From NCBI GenBank assembly GCA_944320855.1, contig CALUJF010000018.1:1-55433 (forward strand): a stretch of DNA of 55,433 nucleotides, in the 5' to 3' direction. How positions within the stretch are numbered: position 1 is the first letter of the stretch; each line of letters begins with the position of its first letter. The notes under the pieces were generated by a model. That model saw only the letters and a program-made list of their open reading frames with translations. It made no database searches and had not been told where the DNA came from. The stretch is from an uncultured Phocaeicola sp. Its GTDB lineage: Bacteria; Bacteroidota; Bacteroidia; Bacteroidales; Bacteroidaceae. Positions 36,020-44,070 of this stretch are shown here, piece after piece. A program made the translations under genes and the position numbers.

Positions 36020-36436
36020 ATGAGAAAAATCATGTCACTATTTACGCTATTCGTACTGTTATCAACCATACAACTGTTCTCGCAGGAGAAGCAATACCAG
36101 CTGTCAAGCCATATCCTCGACATAAATACCGGCTATCCGGCCAAGGATGTGAAAATCAGCCTTTCCAAGATGGATAATACTAAAAACTGGACAGTAATAG
36201 ACGAGAAAACCACAGATACGAACGGCAGAGTAAAAGACTTCCTTCTGCAGGACGGCCAATCGGACAACAAAGGCATATATAAACTGACATTCCACACAGA
36301 GCCTTATTTCAAGGCACAGGGCAAGGAATCATTCTATCCCTTCATAGATGTAGTGTTCGAAATAAAGGACGAGAGCCATTACCACGTACCTATAACTCTT
36401 TCTCCATACGGATATTCCACCTACAGAGGAAACTGA
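36020..36436 (+). CDS. secreted 5-hydroxyisourate hydrolase / transthyretin-like protein
   Basis: 138 aa with a signal peptide (MRKIMSLFTLFVLLSTIQLFSQ, cleavage about 22). The mature ~115 aa show HIUase features: LSSHILDINTGYPA (H31), TTDTNGR (R70), SHYHVPITLSPYGYSTYRGN with the histidine near 120-122 and a C-terminal YRGN where the family normally ends YRGS. HIUase hydrolyses 5-hydroxyisourate in urate breakdown, but no other urate gene lies nearby. Export and the FUR-like operator suggest a different or extended role. Catalytic residues look intact. Confidence 0.85.
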   Translation: MRKIMSLFTLFVLLSTIQLFSQEKQYQLSSHILDINTGYPAKDVKISLSKMDNTKNWTVIDEKTTDTNGRVKDFLLQDGQSDNKGIYKLTFHTEPYFKAQGKESFYPFIDVVFEIKDESHYHVPITLSPYGYSTYRGN

Positions 36437-36467
36437 TATATCCGAACCAAACAATAAATTAAAGCAA

Positions 36468-36515
36468 TTAGGCGTTTCATGGATTATTTGCGTTAATAAT
36501 CCGCGAAACGCCTAA
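36468..36515. terminator. large hairpin after the HIUase-like gene
   Basis: Arms TTAGGCGTTTC and GAAACGCCTAA (perfect 11 bp), a 2-base mismatch, then a perfect inner GGATTATT/AATAATCC stem and a 6-base loop. There is no T-run. It lies between convergent genes and likely ends or protects the transcript. Confidence 0.65.
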
Positions 36516-36521
36516 ATTAAT

Positions 36522-36615
36522 AAAGCGTGACACGTACGTGTTCCGCCCGTTACACGCTCGTGTTCCGCGCGTTACACGAACGTGTTCCGCGCGTAACACG
36601 TACGTGTCACGCTTT
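36522..36615. repeat. 22-bp (2 x 11) GC-rich array, palindromic overall
   Basis: Alternating 11-mers ACACGTACGTG-type (starts 36530, 36552, 36574, 36596) and TTCCGCSCGTT-type (36541, 36563, 36585). The ends AAAGCGTGA and TCACGCTTT are inverted, so the block is nearly self-complementary around 36568. It is in a convergent intergenic gap and stops just before the stop codon of the minus-strand gene. Confidence 0.93.
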
Positions 36616-36621
36616 CTATGT

Positions 36622-39111
36622 CTAAGAATTTCTTCTTCTGTATTCCGTCGCAATGACAACTACGGCCCCAACGGCAAGCAAAACCAATGCTATATATGCA
36701 ATAGTTTCAGTGAGGTGAAGCGATTTAGGGTCGAACTTGAACTCTACTACATGCTTTCCTGCAGGAACATTCATCGCACGCAGGATATAGTCTGCACGCC
36801 CGTGTTCCACCTCCTCGCCGTCGATAGTAGATATCCATCCCGGATAATAAATCTCAGAGAATACCACTACTCCGCCATTTTTCGAATTGACCTCATATTT
36901 CAGTGCGTTAGGCTGGTATTCCTTCAGAACCACAGTATCCAAAGAATCGGCTGCAGACGATGCTCTGACCTGTTCGGCAAAACGCTTGTCTACCACTGCC
37001 GTATGGCGGGGATTAATATCATGCAGTGCGTCTATCTCTTCGTTGGCATTGTCCACATACTCCACATTATCTACAAACCATGCATTTCCGTAGGCATGAG
37101 GATTGAACACAGGAGCTGTCTTTCCACCTTGAAGCGGAAGAATGAAATATCTTGTATTCAGCATATTCAGCACAGGGAATGCGTTTGCATCCACCTTAGC
37201 CATATCTCCATTTGCCTCCGATAGTTTTGAGAACACACCGCTCATCTCTCCCTGAATGTGTTCCTCTATCATTTCCTGATATCTGCGGAGCTTTGCAGCG
37301 TGATAACCGCCTATGCTCTTGTGCCAGTATGCGGTATTGTTCTCGTTGAAGGTATTGGCTGCTAAATTCAGCACTCTGTAGTCCAAGGATGTATCTTTCA
37401 GGATTTCCTTATCTGTTTCCGACGGTTGCAGATACGGCTTCATCTTGTTGCTCTTGGCCACGAACTGTTCGTCGTAAAGATAGCGTTTGTTCACTCCCCA
37501 CATATCTACGAGGCAAAGCAATGTGAGAAGTGCTATAGTAGTCTTCGGCTTCAGTTTTCCCACAGAATAGGCATACACCAATGCTACACCTATCAGTATG
37601 ACAACAAAACTTCTCCATGCATCGGCTGTAAATATCGACACGCGGACTTCCTCAAGGTTAGTGAGAATAGGTACAAGCTGGTCCTGAGGTATAGCATTCT
37701 GCAGGGCAGACATCTCCATGGTAGAAATATACGAAGAGAAGAACACATGCGGCGCAACGGCAAACAGCAGTGACAATCCACCGGTCAGACCAAGGCTTAT
37801 ATAGAAACCTTTGGCATTCTCCTTAATGACAGAAGGACGCTCCATAATCACCTTCAACGCCATGATGGCAAGAAGAGGAATGGTGAATTCAGCTATTACA
37901 AGTATGGACGATACGGCACGGAACTTATTGTACATCGGTACATAGTCGATAAAGAAATCTGTCACTCCCATGAAGTTCTTACCCCACGAAAGCACGATAG
38001 AGAAGACTGTTCCTGCCAGTAATGCCCACTTCATAGGTACCTTCACGATGAAGCATCCCAATATGAAAAGAAACATCACAAACGCCCCTACATATACAGG
38101 GCCTGATGTGCCCGGCTGTTCTCCCCAATACTGTCCCAACTGCGAATACAGTCCGCGATACATCGGATTTGCCTTCTTCATGGCATCTTCGTTGGCTGCA
38201 AGAGGTACGGATGCACCACCTTTCACGTTAGGTACAAGCAATGAAAATGTTTCACCTATACCGTAACTCCACTGAGTTATATAGTCACGTTCCAGCCCAC
38301 TGTCTGTCTGATTTGCAGAGTTTTCCTTTACGAGTTCGCTCTTGCCGCGCATACTCTCCTTGCTGTACTGATAGGTGTGATACAGAGTCGAGAGATTCAC
38401 ACATACGCCTACTACTCCTGCAAGCACAAGCACGCCCGAAGCCTTGAAGAAGTCCTTCAGTTTCTTCTCTCTGTAAGCCATGACAAAGTATGCCACTGCC
38501 ATAAACAGCATCACAAACAGGAAGTAGTAACTCATCTGCGGATGGTTTGACTTTATCTGCAATGCCACGAACAGAGCTGTCAGCAATGCTCCCACAAGAT
38601 ACTTTCCGCGATAAACCAATACCATTCCGGCTATCGTTGGGGGAATATATGCCAATGTGACAAACTTCCATATATGTCCGGCCGCAATGATGATGAAGAA
38701 ATAGGACGAGAAAGCCCATATTATGGCACCGAGAGCCGACAGCCATACCTTGAAATTGAATGCACGCAGCAGGATATAGAATCCTAAAAGCATGATGAAT
38801 ACATACCATGTACACGACGGGAGAAACAATCCATAGAGTTTCTGTACGAATCCAAGCACCTCGGTAGAATCATAGCTCGGTGCCATCTGGTATGTAGGCA
38901 TACCTCCGAATATGGAGTTTGTCCATCTGGTTCGCTCACCGGTCTTCTCCAGATACTCCTGTTGCTCCTGTCCGGCACCTATACCTGCAATGGCATCATC
39001 CTGTGCCAGTACTCGTCCCTCTGTGACTGCCGGAAAGAAGTATGCAAACGAAATTACCGCAAACAGAACCACAGCCACCAGGTCCGGAATAAATTTCTTG
39101 AATGAGTTCAT
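36622..39111 (-). CDS. YfhO-family polytopic membrane protein
   Basis: 829 aa. About a dozen TM helices in the first 500 residues (start KKFIPDLVAVVLFAVISFAYFFPAV), then a soluble extracytoplasmic region (about 540-790, including YILPLQGG-like beta strands and FSEIYYPGWISTIDG) and a last TM near 800-822. YfhO relatives are GT-C-like proteins thought to transfer sugars from lipid carriers, for example in teichoic-acid glycosylation. In Bacteroidota the substrate is unknown. Its leader carries the 8-bp-period units (39114-39137) and its promoter is at 39149-39156. Confidence 0.82.
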   Translation of the reverse strand: MNSFKKFIPDLVAVVLFAVISFAYFFPAVTEGRVLAQDDAIAGIGAGQEQQEYLEKTGERTRWTNSIFGGMPTYQMAPSYDSTEVLGFVQKLYGLFLPSCTWYVFIMLLGFYILLRAFNFKVWLSALGAIIWAFSSYFFIIIAAGHIWKFVTLAYIPPTIAGMVLVYRGKYLVGALLTALFVALQIKSNHPQMSYYFLFVMLFMAVAYFVMAYREKKLKDFFKASGVLVLAGVVGVCVNLSTLYHTYQYSKESMRGKSELVKENSANQTDSGLERDYITQWSYGIGETFSLLVPNVKGGASVPLAANEDAMKKANPMYRGLYSQLGQYWGEQPGTSGPVYVGAFVMFLFILGCFIVKVPMKWALLAGTVFSIVLSWGKNFMGVTDFFIDYVPMYNKFRAVSSILVIAEFTIPLLAIMALKVIMERPSVIKENAKGFYISLGLTGGLSLLFAVAPHVFFSSYISTMEMSALQNAIPQDQLVPILTNLEEVRVSIFTADAWRSFVVILIGVALVYAYSVGKLKPKTTIALLTLLCLVDMWGVNKRYLYDEQFVAKSNKMKPYLQPSETDKEILKDTSLDYRVLNLAANTFNENNTAYWHKSIGGYHAAKLRRYQEMIEEHIQGEMSGVFSKLSEANGDMAKVDANAFPVLNMLNTRYFILPLQGGKTAPVFNPHAYGNAWFVDNVEYVDNANEEIDALHDINPRHTAVVDKRFAEQVRASSAADSLDTVVLKEYQPNALKYEVNSKNGGVVVFSEIYYPGWISTIDGEEVEHGRADYILRAMNVPAGKHVVEFKFDPKSLHLTETIAYIALVLLAVGAVVVIATEYRRRNS

Positions 39112-39137
39112 TGTTTATGAGTTTGTTAGTTTTTGAC
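39112..39137 (-). repeat. 8-bp-period leader (minus strand) of the YfhO gene
   Basis: Read on the minus strand: GTCAAAAA, CTAACAAA, CTCATAAA, then CA and ATG. It has the same period and composition as the leaders at 11797, 32743 and 39263. Confidence 0.7.
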
Positions 39138-39148
39138 ATTTCAGTTGG

Positions 39149-39187
39149 CAAAGATAACATAATACTGATTGAAATATTGTAAATTTG
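39149..39187. promoter_or_regulatory. divergent -7 boxes for the YfhO gene (-) and mtnN (+)
   Basis: Minus-strand TATCTTTG at 39149-39156 serves the YfhO gene (ATG 39111). Plus-strand TAAATTTG at 39180-39187 serves mtnN (ATG 39263) with a leader of about 70 nt. Confidence 0.6.
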
Positions 39188-39240
39188 CCACAAAATAAGT
39201 TTGTGTTACCGTTTTTGGAACAGAAATCAAAACAAAAGAA

Positions 39241-39262
39241 CTTAAAAACTCAAAAACTCATA
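39241..39262 (+). repeat. 8-bp-period leader of mtnN
   Basis: CTTAAAAA, CTCAAAAA, CTCATA run directly into ATG 39263. No Shine-Dalgarno site is present. Confidence 0.75.
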
Positions 39263-39961
39263 ATGAAAATAGGAATTATCACAGCCATGTCTTCCGAGCA
39301 GAAGCAACTGGCAAACCAGCTTACAGAGATAAAAGAATCGAGTAAAGGTCCTTTCAGCTACATTGAAGGAAAAATCAACAACAACGAAATAGTACTGATG
39401 CAGTGCGGTATAGGAAAGGTGAATGCCGCAGCAGGTACAGTGGAGATGATAAACAACTTCCAGCCTGACTGTATAATCAGCACCGGTGTGGCTGGAGGTA
39501 TAGACACTTGCCTGAAGGTGATGGATGTAGTGGTGAGCCGCAACATTGTGTATCACGATGTATGGTGTGGCGAAGGAAATGCCTACGGACAGATTCAGGG
39601 ACTGCCTACTTTCTTCGAAGGTAACGAAACTCTATACAATACAGCCATGTCGCTCGACACTGAAACAGCCATCCACGGTGGCCTCATCTGTACAGGTGAC
39701 AAATTCATAACCGATCGTAAGGAACTTGACGAAATAAAATCCAACTTCCACGAAGGTCTGGCCGTGGATATGGAATCCGCTTCAATAGCTCAGGTATGCT
39801 ATCTGTATAAGGTTCCTTTCATCAGCTTCAGAATCATCAGCGACACTCCGGGAGCAGAAAACCACTTCGACCAGTATCTGAACTTCTGGGGAGAGATGGC
39901 AAACCGTTCATTCAAGGTAACGGAAACATTCCTGAAGGCGTTGCCGAATAGAATTGGATAA
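39263..39961 (+). CDS. mtnN: 5'-methylthioadenosine/S-adenosylhomocysteine nucleosidase
   Basis: Cleaves MTA and SAH, releasing adenine. 232 aa from ATG 39263 matches the family's usual length; an in-frame start 26 codons upstream would add a charged leader that lies in the 5' UTR. Motifs: MKIGIITAMSSEQKQL with the catalytic Glu region, MQCGIGKVNAAAGT, STGVAGGID, LICTGDKFI, VDMESASIAQVC and FRIISDTPG (catalytic Asp). luxS follows 31 bp downstream, so this pair performs both steps from SAH to homocysteine and DPD/AI-2. Confidence 0.95.
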   Translation: MKIGIITAMSSEQKQLANQLTEIKESSKGPFSYIEGKINNNEIVLMQCGIGKVNAAAGTVEMINNFQPDCIISTGVAGGIDTCLKVMDVVVSRNIVYHDVWCGEGNAYGQIQGLPTFFEGNETLYNTAMSLDTETAIHGGLICTGDKFITDRKELDEIKSNFHEGLAVDMESASIAQVCYLYKVPFISFRIISDTPGAENHFDQYLNFWGEMANRSFKVTETFLKALPNRIG

Positions 39962-39992
39962 TTTTTAATTATTAATTTTTAATTCTTCACTC

Positions 39993-40472
39993 ATGAAAAA
40001 GATACCAAGCTTTACAATCGACCATATCCGCATGCTGCGCGGAATATACGTGTCAAGACAGGACCAGGTAGGAACAGAAACTGTGACTACATTCGATATC
40101 CGCATGAAGGAGCCTAACCGCGAACCGGCATTAAGCCCTTCGGCTATCCATACAATAGAACATTTAGCTGCTACATTCCTCCGCAACCATCCTGTATGGG
40201 CAGACAAGATTATATACTGGGGTCCGATGGGCTGCCTCACTGGTAACTATCTTGTAGTAAAAGGTGACTTGAAATCGGCAGACATTCTTCCGCTGATGAT
40301 AGAGACTTTCCGTTTCATTGCCGATTATGAAGGTGAAGTTCCCGGAGCATCAGCAAAAGACTGCGGTAACTATCTGATGATGAATCTTCCTATGGCAAAA
40401 TGGGAAGCCAGGAAGTATCTTGAAGAGGTCTTGGAAAAGGCTACTGAAGAGAATCTGAATTACCCTGCATAA
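39993..40472 (+). CDS. luxS: S-ribosylhomocysteine lyase
   Basis: Converts S-ribosylhomocysteine to homocysteine and DPD, the AI-2 precursor. 159 aa, with [17 protein letters not shown], the metal-binding [10 protein letters not shown] (H..EH), [13 protein letters not shown] (catalytic Cys) and [10 protein letters not shown] (third metal ligand). It uses the product of MtnN, encoded just upstream. It is followed by an 11-bp array and a convergent toxin-antitoxin operon. Confidence 0.96.
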   Translation: MKKIPSFTIDHIRMLRGIYVSRQDQVGTETVTTFDIRMKEPNREPALSPSAIHTIEHLAATFLRNHPVWADKIIYWGPMGCLTGNYLVVKGDLKSADILPLMIETFRFIADYEGEVPGASAKDCGNYLMMNLPMAKWEARKYLEEVLEKATEENLNYPA

Positions 40473-40484
40473 ATAAGATTAGCC

Positions 40485-40517
40485 GTTCAGTGAACGTTCA
40501 CTAAACGTTCACTGAAC
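40485..40517. repeat. three tandem 11-bp palindromic units between luxS and higA
   Basis: GTTCAGTGAAC, GTTCACTAAAC, GTTCACTGAAC with no bases between them. Units 1 and 3 are perfect 5-1-5 palindromes. This is the shortest and cleanest form of the TGAAC/GTTCA array family and shows that the two half-motifs belong to one 11-bp site. It sits between convergent genes. Confidence 0.93.
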
Positions 40518-40526
40518 GACTTTAAT

Positions 40527-40862
40527 TTAAAATACTGCTACAGATTTACGTATATTATCCAAAATGGCAGACAACTTGCTATCATGTCTGGCCATCTGCA
40601 TATTATATGCAGACTGCATATTAATCCAAATATAAGCAGGAATATCTGTTGCTGCTTCTATCTTAAGAGCCGTATCAGTAGTTATAGGTCTTTTGCAATT
40701 TATAATCTCATTAAATGCAGTATATGCCATACCTATAATAGCAGCAAATTTACGCTGCGAAATACCACGTGCCTCAAGTTCATCTTTAAGCATCTCTCCG
40801 GGATGTATCGGTATAGATGGAACCAATTCGTATGGGGCATAAATTTTCTTTGATGTATCCAT
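40527..40862 (-). CDS. higA: HigA-type antitoxin (XRE HTH)
   Basis: 111 aa. IPIHPGEMLKDELEARGISQRKFAAIIGMAYTAFNEIINCKRPITTDTALKIEAA is the HigA/VapI helix-turn-helix region (about 18-72) that represses the operon and neutralises the toxin. It lies 6 bp after the toxin gene, in the toxin-first order typical of higBA. Confidence 0.92.
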   Translation of the reverse strand: MDTSKKIYAPYELVPSIPIHPGEMLKDELEARGISQRKFAAIIGMAYTAFNEIINCKRPITTDTALKIEAATDIPAYIWINMQSAYNMQMARHDSKLSAILDNIRKSVAVF

Positions 40863-40868
40863 ATTTAC

Positions 40869-41186
40869 TTATTTATAATGGTTACTTATATCCAATAATC
40901 GACATACAGTTATTATCTGCTCGCCCATTTCTTCTCTTACAGTAAATTCCAGTCGATACTTACGGTTTACTCTAACTGACGAAATTCCTTCCTTATCTCC
41001 ATGCAATGCTTCATAGTTTAAAGCATTGAAACGGAATAAATCGGTTATGGTATTAGCTGAAATAATAGTAAACACAGCTTTCTGGTATCCTCTTATGACC
41101 TCTGGCTGATAACGGTGTTTTCTATCATTCGTATGACCATTTTCAAACAGCTCACGCAGATATTCTTTATCAAACTCAATATACAT
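40869..41186 (-). CDS. higB: HigB-like toxin (RelE/ParE superfamily)
   Basis: 105 aa. Basic protein with MYIEFDKEYLRELFENG, a HRYQPEVIRGYQKAVFTI helix and the beta-sheet segment FNALNYEALHGDKEGISSVRVNRKYRLEFTV, matching HigB ribosome-dependent mRNA interferases, where R and Y residues near SVRVNRKYRL serve catalysis. The first gene of the minus-strand higBA operon. No clear TAnnTTTG box was placed upstream in the 87-bp gap to mgtA. Confidence 0.88.
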   Translation of the reverse strand: MYIEFDKEYLRELFENGHTNDRKHRYQPEVIRGYQKAVFTIISANTITDLFRFNALNYEALHGDKEGISSVRVNRKYRLEFTVREEMGEQIITVCRLLDISNHYK

Positions 41187-41273
41187 TAATTTTTATATTA
41201 TTGTCTGACACAAAGATAGTAATTTTATTTGTATTCACAAAATAAGTGAACATGCAATCGTGACAATTATTTT

Positions 41274-43919
41274 CTACAACCATTTTACAAACTTCCTGAT
41301 ATACCAGTTCTTTATCAGTTGAGTAAGAACACAGTAGGACAACAATATTCCAAAAAGCCACGGGAAATAGCTCAAAGGCAAAGGTTGCAGATCTATAGCA
41401 CTACCGAAACTGCTGAAAGGTATGAACAGACCAATGGCAACAATTATCACTGTAAGGCATCCTACCTGCCAGGAAGAACGACTCTGAATGAAAGGTATCT
41501 TGCGGGTTCTTATCATGTGGACAATAAGAGTCTGCGACAACAATCCTTCCACAAACCATCCGGACTGGAACAATGCCTGATGTTCCACAGAATTACATCC
41601 GAAAACATACCACATCACTACATACGTCAATATATCGAATATGGAACTAATAGGTCCTATATACATCATGAAACGACTCAAATCTGATGCATCCCAACGG
41701 CGTGGTTTTCTGAGATACTCCGCATCCATCCTGTCAAAAGGGATTGTGGTCTGCGACACATCATACAGCAGATTCTGTATCAGCAGATGAATAGGCATCA
41801 TAGGCAGAAAAGGCAAAAAAGCACTGGCAGCCATCACACTGAACATATTTCCAAAGTTGGAACTTGCAGTCATCTTTATATACTTTGTAATATTCCCGAA
41901 AGTCTTCCTGCCTTCAAGAACTCCGTCTTCAAGCACCATAAGGTCTTTTTCCAACAGAATAATATCTGCACTCTCCTTGGCGATATCAACAGCAGAATCA
42001 ACAGATATACCTATATCCGACTGACGCAACGCCGCAGCATCATTTATTCCATCACCCAAGAAACCCACAGTATTATCCTGTTCCTGAAGAAGAGTTATGA
42101 TGCGTGTCTTCTGCATCGGTGTAAGTTTTGAGAATACAGTAGCCTTGGCTACGGCTGTTCTCTGTCCTTCTTCCGACATTGAATCGAATTCCGGTCCGGT
42201 AACAGAATTAGCTGTGTCAATACCTACCTGACGTGCGATGGTACGCACAACAGCATCATTATCACCGGAAAGGACTTTCACCCCTACACCATGCTCGTGC
42301 AACTGACGGATGGCATTAGCAGCCGATGGTTTAGGTGGGTCAAGGAAAGCCAGATATCCTATCAGAACCATATCGTTTTCATCGTCAATACAGAAATCTG
42401 ATTCTTTATCAAGAAAGCTCTTCTGAGCCACAGCAATGACCCTCATTCCCTGACGGTTCATTCTCTCACTTATCTCGCGCGCCTTATCCTTCAATTCTAC
42501 AGTCAGCGGATGTACGTCACCGGCAAATTCTGCATACGAACATATCTCAAGCATTTCTTCTACAGCCCCCTTGGTTATAATCTGACGTTTTCCCTGGGTA
42601 TCCTCAACTACTACCGACATGCGGCGACGTGTAAAGTCGAAAGGAATCTCGTCCACTTTACGGTAATTATCTTTCAGATATTCAAGCGAAAGGTCTTTCA
42701 CGTGCGAAAGAATAGCCTTGTCCATAAGGTTTTTCAATCCGGTCTGGAAGAAACTGTTGAAATAGGCATGACGCAGGATACGCTTGTTCTCGTCGTTGCT
42801 GCCATCGGCATTGATATATTTCTCGAGGACTATCTGGTCGCAAGTCAATGTGCCGGTCTTGTCCGTACACAGAATGTTCATTGCTCCGAAATTCTGAATG
42901 GCATTAAGGTCCTTCACAATTGTCTTCTTTTTCGACATAGCAACGGCTCCTTTAGACAAGTTGGCGGTAACAATCATAGGAAGCATCTCCGGCGTAAGGC
43001 CTACTGCCACAGATACTGCAAAGATGAAAGCCTCAAGCCAGTCGCCTTTGGTAATACCGTTAATAAGAAAAACAAAAGGAATCATCACAAGCATAAACCG
43101 GATGAGCAAAAAACTGACCTTACTGATACCCTTGTCGAAAGCAGTTGCCGCACGATGTCCTGCTATACTGCGTGCGATGGTGCCGAGATATGTATTATTC
43201 CCTGTAGCAATTACTATACCTACTCCGGAACCGCTCACCACATTGGAGCCCATGAAGCTGATATTACCCAATTCCACCACACTGCCACTCTTTGCACCCT
43301 TACAGTCCGGCGTTTTCTCTATAGGGTCCGATTCTCCTGTCAGCGATGCCTGGCTTACAAACAAGTCTTTAGCCTCAACAATACGCACATCGGCTGGAAT
43401 CATATCTCCGGCAGCTATTCTCACTACATCTCCCGGAACAAGCTCCGTAATGCTTATCTCGCATGTATCATCATTGTCCTGCCTTATTACACTGCATGTG
43501 TTTGTAACCATTTTCAGCAAAGCATCGCTTGATACATTTGCTTTCCACTCCTGCCAGAAACGAAGTATCGAACTTGATACAACCATTACAGATATGATTA
43601 TTATGGCAGTCCAGTCCTGCTCACCCGGAGCAGCAATAGCCACATCAAGTACAAACGAAACTATGACCAGTATGGTAAGAACACCTATAAACGGATTTAT
43701 GAATGCCTTGACAAAGGTTGATACAGGATTTTTCTTTTTTTCATGTTCCACCTCGTTCACTCCATACTCGGAACGGCGGATTTCCACTTCTTCAGTAGAG
43801 AGCCCTCGCGGGTTGGTCTGAAAATAGTTGAATACTGAGTCTACAGGCTGTGAAGCAGCAAGAAATACTTTCTCTGCATTAAAAGCTGAATTTGGTCCGA
43901 TTTTTTTCTTCCTCAACAT
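41274..43919 (-). CDS. mgtA: magnesium-translocating P-type ATPase (P3B)
   Basis: 881 aa. P-type ATPase hallmarks: TGES (A domain), the TM4 motif VGLTPEMLPMIV characteristic of MgtA/B, DKTGTLT phosphorylation site, KGAVEEM and FLGDGINDAAAL hinge motifs, then six C-terminal TMs. Imports Mg2+ across the inner membrane. The promoter at 43968-43975 is preceded by an eight-unit 11-bp array, and a two-component system of the OmpR class lies directly upstream. Low-Mg control by that system is plausible by analogy with PhoPQ-mgtA but is inference. Confidence 0.94.
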   Translation of the reverse strand: MLRKKKIGPNSAFNAEKVFLAASQPVDSVFNYFQTNPRGLSTEEVEIRRSEYGVNEVEHEKKKNPVSTFVKAFINPFIGVLTILVIVSFVLDVAIAAPGEQDWTAIIIISVMVVSSSILRFWQEWKANVSSDALLKMVTNTCSVIRQDNDDTCEISITELVPGDVVRIAAGDMIPADVRIVEAKDLFVSQASLTGESDPIEKTPDCKGAKSGSVVELGNISFMGSNVVSGSGVGIVIATGNNTYLGTIARSIAGHRAATAFDKGISKVSFLLIRFMLVMIPFVFLINGITKGDWLEAFIFAVSVAVGLTPEMLPMIVTANLSKGAVAMSKKKTIVKDLNAIQNFGAMNILCTDKTGTLTCDQIVLEKYINADGSNDENKRILRHAYFNSFFQTGLKNLMDKAILSHVKDLSLEYLKDNYRKVDEIPFDFTRRRMSVVVEDTQGKRQIITKGAVEEMLEICSYAEFAGDVHPLTVELKDKAREISERMNRQGMRVIAVAQKSFLDKESDFCIDDENDMVLIGYLAFLDPPKPSAANAIRQLHEHGVGVKVLSGDNDAVVRTIARQVGIDTANSVTGPEFDSMSEEGQRTAVAKATVFSKLTPMQKTRIITLLQEQDNTVGFLGDGINDAAALRQSDIGISVDSAVDIAKESADIILLEKDLMVLEDGVLEGRKTFGNITKYIKMTASSNFGNMFSVMAASAFLPFLPMMPIHLLIQNLLYDVSQTTIPFDRMDAEYLRKPRRWDASDLSRFMMYIGPISSIFDILTYVVMWYVFGCNSVEHQALFQSGWFVEGLLSQTLIVHMIRTRKIPFIQSRSSWQVGCLTVIIVAIGLFIPFSSFGSAIDLQPLPLSYFPWLFGILLSYCVLTQLIKNWYIRKFVKWL

Positions 43920-43967
43920 TGTTCTTTCTTTTTTCAGCGTTACACATTATGATTAAATTTCACGCTG

Positions 43968-43975
43968 CAAAAGTA
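43968..43975 (-). promoter_or_regulatory. -7 box (TACTTTTG) for mgtA
   Basis: Minus-strand TACTTTTG, 49 bases ahead of the ATG at 43919. The first units of the 11-bp array lie 13 and 24 bp upstream of it, overlapping the -33 region. Confidence 0.65.
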
Positions 43976-43987
43976 GTATGAAGCGGT

Positions 43988-44070
43988 TTCGAACAGTGTT
44001 AGAAGACTATTAGAACGGTATTAGAATTCCATTAGAATGATGTTTAGAACTCATTTAAGTGATATTTAAA
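43988..44070. repeat. eight-unit 11-bp array (TTAGAA/TTTAAA) upstream of mgtA
   Basis: Units start at 43988 (TTCGAA), 43999, 44010, 44021, 44032 (all TTAGAA), 44043 (TTTAGA), 44054 (TTTAAG) and 44065 (TTTAAA), every one 11 bp after the last. The last unit overlaps the stop codon of the histidine kinase gene. The motif grades from TTAGAA to TTTAAA, linking it to the TTTAAA arrays elsewhere. Confidence 0.93.

Noticed and set aside
36522-36615. CRISPR-like or satellite array
   Set aside because: Only ~94 bp, contiguous units, palindromic overall, no spacers; better described as a phased intergenic repeat.
36622-39111. Wzy polysaccharide polymerase
   Set aside because: Topology is polytopic, but the large C-terminal extracytoplasmic region and overall pattern fit YfhO better than Wzy.
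42510-43532. 340-codon open frame opposite mgtA
   Set aside because: Antisense shadow; cysteine/histidine-rich composition with no family resemblance, and mgtA motifs cover the same bases.
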